From Acetobacteraceae bacterium (GTDB lineage Bacteria > Pseudomonadota > Alphaproteobacteria > Acetobacterales > Acetobacteraceae), in contig JANXMB010000121.1 in NCBI GenBank assembly GCA_025354865.1, positions 1 through 41,302 of the forward strand: 41,302 bases of DNA, written 5' to 3'. The stretch's first letter is position 1; each line of letters begins with the position of its first letter. Below are positions 16,450 through 24,394 of the stretch, one piece after another. The translations under genes and the position numbers were made by a program. The notes beneath the pieces were generated by a model. It did no database searches, was not told the origin of the DNA, and was given only the letters and a program-made list of their open reading frames with translations.

Positions 16450-17805
16450 CTAGCCGAACGCTTCGTGCGCAATCGTTTTGAACCAGGCGTCGGCATTCTG
16501 GGCTTCCCGGTAGCGAAAATCGTCCGCCTCCTCCAGCGGGCTGGTGCCGCCGGAGCCGGGCACCTCGGCCAGGACCCCGCCAACGGGCCGGTAAACGCCC
16601 GCGACCGATATGCCGTAGCCTTGTGCCAGCAGGGAGTAGCAGGTGTTGATCAGGATCGGCTCGTCCGGCGTGCCGCCGTCCAGTAGGCGGGCGACGGCCG
16701 CTGCGCAGGCTTTGGCTTGGGCATTGGCGGCGAAGGCCGATTTCGGCATCGCGCCCGCAATGGCGGCGTCGCCGATGACATGGATGCCGGGAACCAGGCG
16801 CGATTCGAAGCTGACGGGATCGATCGGGCACCAGCCGGTTTTATCAGCCACCCCGGCAATGGCGGCGATCTTTCCGGCGCGCTGCGGGGGGATGACATTG
16901 GCGACATCGGCCTTGTGGTCGCCGAAATCCGTTTTGAACACCGACGCGGCCGGATCGACCCCGGTCACGGTGCCGCCGTTCGATTGCGACACCCACTCAA
17001 GAATGCCGGGATAGAGCCGCGCCCAGCCGGCTTGGAACAATTTCTGCTTGGAGAAGCTGTCCTTGGAATCCAGCACCAGCAGTTTCGATCGCGGCTTTGC
17101 GCCGCGCAGATACCAAGCGATCAGACTCGCCCGTTCGTAGGGGCCGGGCGGGCAGCGATAGGGATTGGGCGGCACCGACATGACGACGGTCCCGCCATCG
17201 GGCATTGCGGCGAGCCGATCGCGCAGCAGCACCGTCTGGGCGCCGGCTTTCCAGGCGTGCGGCATGCGTGTGCTGGCGGCTTCGTCGTAGCCGGGTAGCG
17301 CGTGCCAATCGATGTCGATGCCGGGCGATAGGATCAGCCGGTCGTATGGGACCGAGGCACCGTTCGACAGCGCCACCCGCTTGCCGGTTGCATCGATGTC
17401 GGTGGCAGTGGCGTGGATGACTCGGATGCCGTCCGCTGCCAGCGCGCGATAGCCGAATTGCTGTGCTTCGATGGGCCGAACGCCGACGATCGCGAGATTG
17501 CTGAACGGGCAGGCGGTGAAGGTCTCGTTCGCCTCGATCAGGACGACGTCTACCGATGGGGCGTATTGCCGGAGTGCCCGAGCGGCGGAGGCGCCGCCGA
17601 AGCCGCCTCCGACGATGGCGACGCGGGCTTTGCCTTGGCCCTGGGCGACGAACGGCATCGCCAATCCGGCGGCGACGGCGGCGCGACGGGTTAGAGCGCG
17701 ATGACCGGAGGTGGCATCACCGGAGGTCTGAATCGCGCGATCGAACACAGAGTTAGAGCGCGATGACCGATCGGATACGATCGCATCGTGCTCTACGCCG
17801 GTCAT
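16450..17805 (-). CDS. fccB: Flavocytochrome c sulfide dehydrogenase-type flavoprotein (FccB/SoxF-like)
   Basis: A 451-residue FAD protein of the sulfide:cytochrome c oxidoreductase family. The dinucleotide motif is VAIVGGGFGGASAA (62-75). All three family cysteines are present: Cys99 in ACPFSN (covalent FAD attachment), and Cys218 (RCPPGPYER) with Cys389 (NTCYS) as the redox disulfide. A twin-arginine signal (LTRRAAVAAGLAMPF, Arg40-Arg41) is preceded by an unusually long 38-residue leader that contains an 18-base direct repeat in the DNA. The ATG at 17805 overlaps the stop of the upstream cytochrome gene (ATGA). A GTG at codon 20 is a plausible shorter start. It probably oxidises a sulfide- or persulfide-like group in the periplasm. 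Confidence 0.9.
   Translation of the reverse strand: MTGVEHDAIVSDRSSRSNSVFDRAIQTSGDATSGHRALTRRAAVAAGLAMPFVAQGQGKARVAIVGGGFGGASAARALRQYAPSVDVVLIEANETFTACPFSNLAIVGVRPIEAQQFGYRALAADGIRVIHATATDIDATGKRVALSNGASVPYDRLILSPGIDIDWHALPGYDEAASTRMPHAWKAGAQTVLLRDRLAAMPDGGTVVMSVPPNPYRCPPGPYERASLIAWYLRGAKPRSKLLVLDSKDSFSKQKLFQAGWARLYPGILEWVSQSNGGTVTGVDPAASVFKTDFGDHKADVANVIPPQRAGKIAAIAGVADKTGWCPIDPVSFESRLVPGIHVIGDAAIAGAMPKSAFAANAQAKACAAAVARLLDGGTPDEPILINTCYSLLAQGYGISVAGVYRPVGGVLAEVPGSGGTSPLEEADDFRYREAQNADAWFKTIAHEAFG
17690..17769. repeat. 18-base direct repeat in the 5' end of the fccB-like gene
   Basis: GTTAGAGCGCGATGACCG occurs at 17690-17707 and again at 17752-17769. The copies are offset by 62 bases, so they are read in different frames of the gene. 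They bracket most of the extra leader ahead of the Tat signal. Confidence 0.85.
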
Positions 17806-18062
17806 GGTGCCACCCCCGCCCACCATGCCGCGATGGCTTGCGATTCCGTTGGTGTAAAGCCTTTGGCGATGCGGCTCATGACCGTCGCCGGTCGGGTCCC
17901 GGCACGAAACCCGTCCAGTGCGGCGACGGTATCCGCCGCCGGGCGTCCGGCCAGCAGGGGCATGCCGGTGCCGCCATGGCAGCCGGAGCAACTGGCGCCG
18001 CCCGGCGGTGGGGCGGCCGCGCCGAGCAGCACGGCTGTCAGCAAGGCCGCCCGCGGGATCAT
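17802..18062 (-). CDS. Small monoheme cytochrome c (FccA-like)
   Basis: An 86-residue c-type cytochrome. Its export signal is IPRAALLTAVLLGAAA, its heme site is CSGCH (25-29) and its candidate axial ligand is Met62 in TVMSRIAKG. It is placed between the molybdenum hydroxylase and the FccB-like flavoprotein with four-base overlaps on both sides (ATGA in each case), so it could accept electrons from either. Its size fits a one-domain FccA. Related hydroxylases such as nicotinate and aldehyde oxidases instead have larger multi-heme cytochrome domains. Confidence 0.85.
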   Translation of the reverse strand: MIPRAALLTAVLLGAAAPPPGGASCSGCHGGTGMPLLAGRPAADTVAALDGFRAGTRPATVMSRIAKGFTPTESQAIAAWWAGVAP

Positions 18063-20209
18063 GCGTGCGACAGATCGTGATGCGTCAGCGGCAAGGAGCG
18101 GACGCGCTTGCCGGTGGCGGCGAAGATTGCGTTCAGCACGGCCGGCGGCGCGACGGCGATGGTGGGTTCGCCGACCCCGCCCCAGAAGCCGCCGGACGGC
18201 ACCAACACGGTTTCGACTTTCGGCATCTGGGCCAGTTTCATCACCGGATAGGTATCGAAGTTGGTCTCGACAACGCGCCCTTTGTCGATGGTGATCTCGC
18301 TGGAGAACATCGCGCTCAGCCCGTAGACGAACGAGCCTTCCACCTGGGCGGCGATCTGGTCCGGATTGACCGCGTAGCCGCAATCGGTGCCGGCGACGAT
18401 TCGGTGGATGGTGACTTCGCCTTTTGCGGTTACGGAGACCTCGGCGACGGCGGCGACGTAGCTGCCGAAGCCGGCATTCTGCGCGACCCCGCGGAAGACG
18501 CCTTTGGGCAGCGGCGTTCCCCAGCCGGCGCGTTCGACGACGGCGTTCAGCACGGCGAGGTGGCGGGGGTTTTTCGCCATCAGGGTGCGGCGGAACTCGA
18601 CGGGGTCTTTACCGGCGGCGAGGGCGACCTCGTCGATGAAGCACTCCATGAAGACAGCGTTCTGGTTGGTATTCACCCCGCGCCAGAAGCCCACCGGCAC
18701 ATGGGTATTGCGGATGGCATCGTCGAGCCGAAGGTTCGGGATCGCCATGTAGCCGAATTCTTCCTCGGTCCATCCCTGGAAGGCAATCATGTCGACGCCG
18801 TTGACCATGCGCGCTGGGGCGAGATAGGCGGCGATCGATTGGGCCGCGAGACGCCCGTGCAAGGCGACGACGTTGCCTGCCGCATCCAGGCCGGCGCGCA
18901 TCTTCGCCTGGGCGATCGGGCGATAGAACCCATGCGCCATGTCTTCTTCGCGCGACCAGATCAATTTGATCGGTTTGCCTGGGATTTGCTTGGCAATCTG
19001 CACCGCCTGCTTCACCGGGTCCTGCTGCCCGCGCCGGCCGAACCCGCCGCCGAGGTGGTGTTTATGCACTTTCACATCGGCGAGCTTGACCCCGCCGGCT
19101 TCTGCGGCGGCAGCAAGGGACGCATCGCCGTTCTGGCTGGACACCCAAACCTCGACCTTGCCGTCGGCGAATTTGGCGGTGCAGTTCATCGGCTCCAGCG
19201 TCGCGTGATGCTGGAAGGGGGAGCTGTAGACGGCCTCGATCTTTTTGGCTGCACTGGCGAAGGCGGCGTCGAAATCGCCGTGCTGCTGCCCGATGCCGGC
19301 ATCTTTGGCATCGAGGCCGGTCGCGACGTGCGCGGCGATCTGCTTGCTGTCGATGCTGGCGTTGGGGCCTTCGTCCCAGACGATCGGCAGGGCGGCCAAG
19401 GCCATTTTGGCCTGGTACCATTTATCGGCGACCACCGCGACGGCGTTGTCGTCGACCGCGACGACATGGCGCACGCCGGGCATCGACTGGATCTTGGCGG
19501 CATCGAAGGATTTCAGCTTGCCGCCGAACACCGGGCAGGCGGTGATCGCGGCATTCAGCATGTCGGGCAGTTGCACATCGATCGCGTAAACCAGTTTGCC
19601 GCTGAGCTTTTCGGCGGTGTCGAGGCGTTTGACCCCGCGCCCGATCAGCTTCCACTCGGCCGGGGTTTTCACTTTGACATCGGCGGGCGGGGGCAGTTTG
19701 GCGGCGTCGGCGGCGATTTCACCGTAGCGCAACCGCCGGCCGGTGGGTGTATGGGCAACGACGCTCAGCCCGGTCGTGCATTCGGTGGCCGGCACGCCCC
19801 ATTTGGCGGCGGCGGCCTGGATCAGCATGGCGCGTCCGACCGCACCGCCTTTGCGGACGTATTCGACCGAGGCGCGAATGCCCCGGCTGCCGCCGGTCGA
19901 CATATCGCCCCAGGCCCGCTTGTTCGCCAGATTGGCCTCCGGCGAGACGTATTCGGCTTTCACGAAGCGCCAGTCGGCGTCGAGTTCGTCGGCGACCAAC
20001 TGCGCGAGACCGGTCAGCGTCCCCTGGCCCATTTCGGACCGAGCGATGCGGATCGTGACGGTGTCGTCGGGGGCGATGGTGGCCCAGATCCCCAGTTCGG
20101 CGGCGGTCTCGGCTGCCTGCGCCGATGGCAGCGACCATCCGAGGGAGAGCCCGCCACCGATCGCGGCGGAGGCACTGAGGAAGAAGCGGCGGCTGAGTTG
20201 TTGCGTCAT
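18059..20209 (-). CDS. Molybdopterin-binding subunit of a xanthine dehydrogenase-family hydroxylase (IorB-like)
   Basis: A 716-residue large subunit of the isoquinoline 1-oxidoreductase type, which hydroxylates N-heterocycles or aldehydes with water-derived oxygen. A strong Tat signal (SRRFFLSASAAIGGG, Arg7-Arg8) predicts a folded, exported enzyme. Motifs include SEMGQGTLTGLAQLVADEL, HHLGGGFGRRG and the late GGVGEPTIAVAPPAV, whose Glu is the catalytic base position. The ATG at 20209 follows the iron-sulfur subunit gene by 11 bases. The gene's stop overlaps the cytochrome start. The substrate cannot be read from sequence. Linkage to sox genes suggests an organosulfur or aldehyde substrate, which is inference. 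Confidence 0.9.
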   Translation of the reverse strand: MTQQLSRRFFLSASAAIGGGLSLGWSLPSAQAAETAAELGIWATIAPDDTVTIRIARSEMGQGTLTGLAQLVADELDADWRFVKAEYVSPEANLANKRAWGDMSTGGSRGIRASVEYVRKGGAVGRAMLIQAAAAKWGVPATECTTGLSVVAHTPTGRRLRYGEIAADAAKLPPPADVKVKTPAEWKLIGRGVKRLDTAEKLSGKLVYAIDVQLPDMLNAAITACPVFGGKLKSFDAAKIQSMPGVRHVVAVDDNAVAVVADKWYQAKMALAALPIVWDEGPNASIDSKQIAAHVATGLDAKDAGIGQQHGDFDAAFASAAKKIEAVYSSPFQHHATLEPMNCTAKFADGKVEVWVSSQNGDASLAAAAEAGGVKLADVKVHKHHLGGGFGRRGQQDPVKQAVQIAKQIPGKPIKLIWSREEDMAHGFYRPIAQAKMRAGLDAAGNVVALHGRLAAQSIAAYLAPARMVNGVDMIAFQGWTEEEFGYMAIPNLRLDDAIRNTHVPVGFWRGVNTNQNAVFMECFIDEVALAAGKDPVEFRRTLMAKNPRHLAVLNAVVERAGWGTPLPKGVFRGVAQNAGFGSYVAAVAEVSVTAKGEVTIHRIVAGTDCGYAVNPDQIAAQVEGSFVYGLSAMFSSEITIDKGRVVETNFDTYPVMKLAQMPKVETVLVPSGGFWGGVGEPTIAVAPPAVLNAIFAATGKRVRSLPLTHHDLSHA

Positions 20210-20220
20210 GGTCGCGCTCC

Positions 20221-20700
20221 CTATGCTTTGCCGTTGGCGTTGACGGACAGATCGGCGGCGGTGTGGATGGCGGCCTTGATCCGCTGGTAGGTGCCGCAGC
20301 GGCAGATGTTGGTCACCATATCCGCGATATCGGCGTCGGTCGGCTGCGGCTTCGTTGCCAGCAGCGCGGCGGAGGCCATGATCTGTCCGGACTGGCAGTA
20401 GCCGCATTGCGGCACCTCGTGCTGCAACCAGGCGACTTGGATCGGATGGCTCATGCCGTCGGGGGACAGGCCTTCGATGGTGACGATTTTGGCGGTGCCT
20501 ACCGATCCGGCGGGGATTTGGCAGGACCGGGTGGCGACGCCGTCCATGTGGACGGTGCAGGCGCCGCACTGGGCGACGCCGCAGCCGTATTTGGTGCCGG
20601 TCAGGCCGATCCATTCGCGGAGCACCCATAGCAGTGGGGTCTCCGGGTCCACCTCGATGGCGTGGGATTTACCGTTGATGGTCAATGCGAGCTTCGCCAT
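20221..20700 (-). CDS. [2Fe-2S] subunit of the molybdenum hydroxylase (IorA-like)
   Basis: A 159-residue electron-transfer subunit with two [2Fe-2S] clusters. The plant-type cluster uses Cys40, Cys45, Cys48 and Cys60 (CGVAQCGAC...C). The hydroxylase-type cluster uses Cys99, Cys102, Cys133 and Cys135 (CGYC...CRC). It has no signal, as is usual for subunits exported with the Tat-bearing large subunit. The ATG at 20700 has AGGGA six bases upstream. It is the first gene of the tightly packed eight-gene run, and 131 bases separate it from the dioxygenase gene upstream. Confidence 0.94.
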   Translation of the reverse strand: MAKLALTINGKSHAIEVDPETPLLWVLREWIGLTGTKYGCGVAQCGACTVHMDGVATRSCQIPAGSVGTAKIVTIEGLSPDGMSHPIQVAWLQHEVPQCGYCQSGQIMASAALLATKPQPTDADIADMVTNICRCGTYQRIKAAIHTAADLSVNANGKA

Positions 20701-20831
20701 ATCGATCCCTTTCCGCTTGGGCGGTTCTTTGTGTTCTATAGGAGCACGACGCTTGGCGCGGCACTCTATTCCCGAATTAGACCGCCATGCGTTCCCGCGT
20801 CGCGGTCCCTTGTTTTGGCGGGGCGGGCGCT

Positions 20832-21716
20832 TCAGTAAGGCCTGTCCCCTGCGACGGTCACCCGGAACCCGGATCGCGTGTTGGGCCAGTAGTCCCACAT
20901 GGCGCGATGTTGCACGCAACGATTGTCCCAGAACGCCACCGTGTTCTCGGTCCAGCGGAAGCGGCATTGGAACAGGGGGTTTTCCGAATGGGTGTAGAGG
21001 TAGCTTAGGATTGCGTAGCTCTCGTCGCGCGGCACGCCGACGATATTGCGGGTGAATCCGCGATTCACATACAGCGCCTTTTTCCCCGTCACCGGGTGCG
21101 TGCGCACGATCGGATGTTCCGCTCGGGGGTAAACCGCCTTGTCCGTCATGCCGAAATTTTTGTAGGTGCCGCGATAGTTTTCCTCCCCGTCGTGCACGGC
21201 GACCATGCCGTCGAGGTAGGCTTTCATCTTGTCCGACAAGGCTTCGTAGGCGGCGTACATGCTGGCGAACAGGGTATCGCCACCCTTCGGCGGGCAGGTT
21301 TTGACATACAGGATCGATCCCATCGGCGGTTCGGGATCGCAGGATACATCGCTGTGCCATCCTTCGCCGTTCGCGCGCGGGCTGTTTCTGTCCGCGTGGA
21401 TGATCATCAGCTCATCGTGCCCGGGCGCGTGCGGCGCGGCGGGGTGGATATGCAGATCGCCGAAATTCCGCCCGAACGCGAGGTGCTGTTCGGGCGTCAA
21501 GTGTTGATCGCGGAAGAAGACGACCGCGTTTTCGGCCAACGCCCGATGGATCTCGTCCATCTGCCGGTTCGAAATCGATCCGGACAGATCGACGCCAGCG
21601 ATTTCCGCGCCGACGATCGGGGTCAGTTTATCGACCGCGATCGTTTCGTATGGCGCGGATTCGTCGGCGGCATGCTTGTAGCGGGGGCCGTTATTGCCGC
21701 GCATCGGGTCCATCAT
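20832..21716 (-). CDS. TauD/TfdA family Fe(II)/2-oxoglutarate dioxygenase (paralog 3)
   Basis: A 294-residue dioxygenase of the taurine dioxygenase branch, with [13 protein letters not shown] giving His121 and Asp123, [10 protein letters not shown] giving His270, and [12 protein letters not shown] carrying the 2-oxoglutarate-binding arginine. [16 protein letters not shown] is particularly TauD-like. TauD releases sulfite from taurine, so the position just upstream of a Sox-like operon on the same strand is notable. AGGAG seven bases before the ATG at 21716 supports the start. The aminotransferase gene ends 16 bases upstream, so the two are probably co-transcribed. Confidence 0.92.
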   Translation of the reverse strand: MMDPMRGNNGPRYKHAADESAPYETIAVDKLTPIVGAEIAGVDLSGSISNRQMDEIHRALAENAVVFFRDQHLTPEQHLAFGRNFGDLHIHPAAPHAPGHDELMIIHADRNSPRANGEGWHSDVSCDPEPPMGSILYVKTCPPKGGDTLFASMYAAYEALSDKMKAYLDGMVAVHDGEENYRGTYKNFGMTDKAVYPRAEHPIVRTHPVTGKKALYVNRGFTRNIVGVPRDESYAILSYLYTHSENPLFQCRFRWTENTVAFWDNRCVQHRAMWDYWPNTRSGFRVTVAGDRPY

Positions 21717-21732
21717 GGCGTCGCTCCTGCGG

Positions 21733-22962
21733 TTAGCGTTGAACGTTGGCGCTGCGTACCGGAATGCCGGTCTCCTCGTAACAAACCTGTGCAAACGCCG
21801 CGACCCCCTCTTCGATCGTCTTCTTGCTCGGCATCGCAAAGCACAGTCGCAGATGGGACGTGGAATTGTCCGGGCTGACCGCCCAGGCCGGGCCTTCGTT
21901 GAACACGATACCGCGCGCGGCGGCGGGTTTCAGCAATTTCCGTGTGTCGATGCCGTCCGGCAACTTGATCCACAGGAAAATACCGCCTTTCGGCGCCCAA
22001 CATTCCGCTGCTGTGCCGAATTCGCGGTGCACCGCCTCGACCATGCATTTCAGTTTCTCGTGCAGGACGCCGTTGAGATGCCCCAGATGCTTGTCGAAAT
22101 TCTTCGAGAAATATTCGGCAACCACCATCTGATCGAGCGCCCCGGTCCCGCTGTCGCCCTTCAGCGGCATCAGGCGGCGCATGATTTCCCACTCCGCAAT
22201 GACATAGCCAAGCCGCAAAGCCGGCGCCAACGACTTCGAGAACGACCCGAGGTGAATGACGCAGCCGGGGTCGAGGGCATACAATGCCGGCGGTGCTTCG
22301 ATGCCGTCCCAGATCAAATCTGCGTAGCACTCGTCTTCGAAGATCGCGACATTGTATTCCCGCGCCAAGGCGATCAAGGCGTGCCGGCGATCCAGCGGCA
22401 GGATCGACGCGGTGGGGTTCTGAATCGTCGGAATCGTGTAGATGAATTTCGGCGTAATGCCCTTCGCCCGCAGTGCCGCCAATTGTGCGGCCAGGGCGTC
22501 GATTACGATGCCGTCGTCGTCGAGCTTCATGCCCTCGACCTTTGCGCCGATCTTGCGGAAACGGTTGATGGCTCCCTGGTAACAATATTCCTCGCACAGC
22601 ACGGTATCGCCTGGGTTCACCAGCAATTTGCTGATCATATCGAGGCCCTGCCCCGAGCCGGTGGTGATCAGAATGTCGTCGATGCCGATGTTGAAGCCGC
22701 GATGGCTGTTCGCCTTATCGGCGACGAATTGGCGCAAGCCGGGGTAGCCCTGCGGTCCCAGGCCCAGATTGTAGATCGCCAGTTTCGAACCTTCCCGGCG
22801 CAGGACCGAGGCCGCCGCCTCGACCAGCCCTTCGATGGGAATTTCCTCGGGGTCGTTGTTGCCGCCGACGAAATAATAGGGCGGGAACGGCGCCCATTTG
22901 GCCGCAGGGTCGGGCAAGCCATCGCTGTAGAGCCTGCTGTAGTCGAAAGATGCGGCATCCAT
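21733..22962 (-). CDS. Class I/II PLP-dependent aminotransferase
   Basis: A 409-residue fold-type I aminotransferase resembling 2-aminoadipate / multi-substrate transaminases of the LysN/ARO8 type. The Schiff-base lysine is Lys243 in GSFSKSLAPALRLGY. IQNPTASILPLDRR and FEDECYADLIWDG carry the usual Asn, Asp and Tyr contacts to PLP. GGAGGG precedes the ATG at 22962. It is the first gene of a pair with a TauD-like dioxygenase and is divergent from a D-2-hydroxyacid dehydrogenase. Deamination, keto-acid reduction and oxygenation genes therefore sit together, which suggests amino-acid-like substrate catabolism. Confidence 0.88.
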   Translation of the reverse strand: MDAASFDYSRLYSDGLPDPAAKWAPFPPYYFVGGNNDPEEIPIEGLVEAAASVLRREGSKLAIYNLGLGPQGYPGLRQFVADKANSHRGFNIGIDDILITTGSGQGLDMISKLLVNPGDTVLCEEYCYQGAINRFRKIGAKVEGMKLDDDGIVIDALAAQLAALRAKGITPKFIYTIPTIQNPTASILPLDRRHALIALAREYNVAIFEDECYADLIWDGIEAPPALYALDPGCVIHLGSFSKSLAPALRLGYVIAEWEIMRRLMPLKGDSGTGALDQMVVAEYFSKNFDKHLGHLNGVLHEKLKCMVEAVHREFGTAAECWAPKGGIFLWIKLPDGIDTRKLLKPAAARGIVFNEGPAWAVSPDNSTSHLRLCFAMPSKKTIEEGVAAFAQVCYEETGIPVRSANVQR

Positions 22963-23100
22963 GGTCGGTTCCCTCCGATATGCTTGCCGTAAGCTTAGCA
23001 AGTTCCGCGCGGCCGGACAGCCCCGCTACAGCGCGACGGCCGCTTCACTTGCGGGGCCAACCGCTTCACACTGGCGCGGATACGAAAAGGACCGCCACCC

Positions 23101-24069
23101 ATGCTCCCGCCGCGCGAATCGCTGACAATCTGCTTTGCCCACGCCGCTTACCGGATGAAGGACAGTTGGGACGCGCTGAACACCGGCATCGCCAGTTTCG
23201 AGGTCCGCGATCGCGCCGAACTCGACCGCCGCGCGCATGAAGCCGATGCGATCGTGGTTTCCGGCATGTGGCATAACGGACTGATCGCCTCGGCGTCGAA
23301 GCTGGCTTTTGTCCAGTCCATCAGTTCCGGGACCGATCAATACGACAAGGCGGCGTTCGCGGCGCGTGGCATCCGTCTGGCCAGTGCCGCCGGAGTGAAC
23401 GCCCGCGCGGTGGCCGAACATGCCATGGGGCTGATTTTGGCGATGGCCCGTCGGTTGCCGGAAGCGCGCGACAATCAGGCGCAGCGGGTCTGGCGCGGCA
23501 TGATCGGCGATCCGACCCAGCGGGAGGACGAGTTGGGCGGCAAAACCTTGGCGATCGTGGGCCTCGGCCGTATCGGCGGGCGGCTGGCGCGGCTGGCGAA
23601 GGCGTTCGACATGACGACGATCGGCTTCCGCCGCGACCCCTCGGCCGGCGCGGGCGATGCCGATAGCGTGCATACCTTGGCCGCATTCGGGGATTGCCTG
23701 CCGGAGGCGGATTTCGTCGCCCTGACCTGCCCGCTGACGCCCGAAACCAAGCATGTCGTGAATGCCGTGGCGCTCGGGCGGATGAAGAAATCGGCCTATC
23801 TGATCAACGTCGCCCGAGGCGGCTGCGTCGATGAAGCCGCCTTGATCGGCGCACTCCAATCCGGCGCCATTGCCGGCGCGGCACTCGATTGTTCGGATCC
23901 CGAGCCCCCGGCGGCGGAGTCGGTGCTGTGGGGGATGCCGAATGTGCTGATTACGCCGCACACCGGTGGCGAGACCACGCAGTACGAGAAGAACGTCAAC
24001 GAGATCCTGCTGGAGAACCTGGATCGTTTGTGGCGGGGCGAAACCGAGTTGCGGAACCAAATCGTTTAG
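23101..24069 (+). CDS. D-2-hydroxyacid dehydrogenase (NAD-dependent)
   Basis: A 322-residue dehydrogenase of the PGDH/GHPR family that interconverts 2-keto and D-2-hydroxy acids. The nucleotide motif is GLGRIG (154-159). The catalytic set is complete: Arg239 in NVARGG, Glu268 in DPEPP and His287 in TPHTGG. The Glu segment reads CSDPEPP where many relatives have an xxEEEP form. It could act on the keto acid made by the divergent aminotransferase; this is inferred from position only. A GC-rich hairpin follows the stop. Confidence 0.9.
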   Translation: MLPPRESLTICFAHAAYRMKDSWDALNTGIASFEVRDRAELDRRAHEADAIVVSGMWHNGLIASASKLAFVQSISSGTDQYDKAAFAARGIRLASAAGVNARAVAEHAMGLILAMARRLPEARDNQAQRVWRGMIGDPTQREDELGGKTLAIVGLGRIGGRLARLAKAFDMTTIGFRRDPSAGAGDADSVHTLAAFGDCLPEADFVALTCPLTPETKHVVNAVALGRMKKSAYLINVARGGCVDEAALIGALQSGAIAGAALDCSDPEPPAAESVLWGMPNVLITPHTGGETTQYEKNVNEILLENLDRLWRGETELRNQIV

Positions 24070-24082
24070 CAGGCTGTAGAAA

Positions 24083-24114
24083 GGCGCCGCCGGCCAGGCA
24101 ATCGGCCGGGCGCC
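24083..24114 (+). terminator. GC-rich hairpin after the D-2-hydroxyacid dehydrogenase gene
   Basis: GGCGC-CCGGCC pairs with GGCCGG-GCGCC across an eight-base loop, with a two-base bulge. It starts 13 bases after the stop and has no T tract. Confidence 0.45.
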
Positions 24115-24394
24115 GCCATCGGCGACCGACACCCTATTCTGCTGTTGCGGTGGCATGCGGTCGAAGGAGATCTGGACGAAACGGTTGCATGTAGGCGTTG
24201 CGGAGATAGTGCCGTTCCTCGGTTTGGCTGGGGAACGAGGCACCGCCGAGGCGCCGTTATGCAATCTCAGAAATCGTCGGCGCCATGTTGGATTATGTTA
24301 ATAAATATGGAATTGTCGAAATACTAATACGCCTCAAAGGCGATTTTTCGCTTGCCGAATGCAATGATTTCGATCAAATATGCGCGACGACTGA
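24115..24394. other. Intergenic region upstream of the PEP-CTERM gene
   Basis: About 280 bases without a confident gene. The second half (24290-24390) is AT-rich and probably holds the promoter of the PEP-CTERM gene, though no clean -35/-10 pair was found. In the first half, the minus strand has a short open stretch of about 40 codons ending at a TAG (24134-24136) with a protein-like composition (EERHYLRNAYMQPFRPDLL). It could be the tail of a lost gene. Confidence 0.35.

Noticed and set aside
17918-20290. A 790-codon open frame on the plus strand opposite the molybdenum hydroxylase genes
   Set aside because: It lies antisense to the hydroxylase and cytochrome genes, which have complete motifs. 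The plus-strand product has a typical shadow composition.
24330-24394. Possible sigma54 promoter ahead of the PEP-CTERM gene (GGCGATTTTTCGCTTGC)
   Set aside because: The GG and GC dinucleotides are 13 bases apart and not the required 10.
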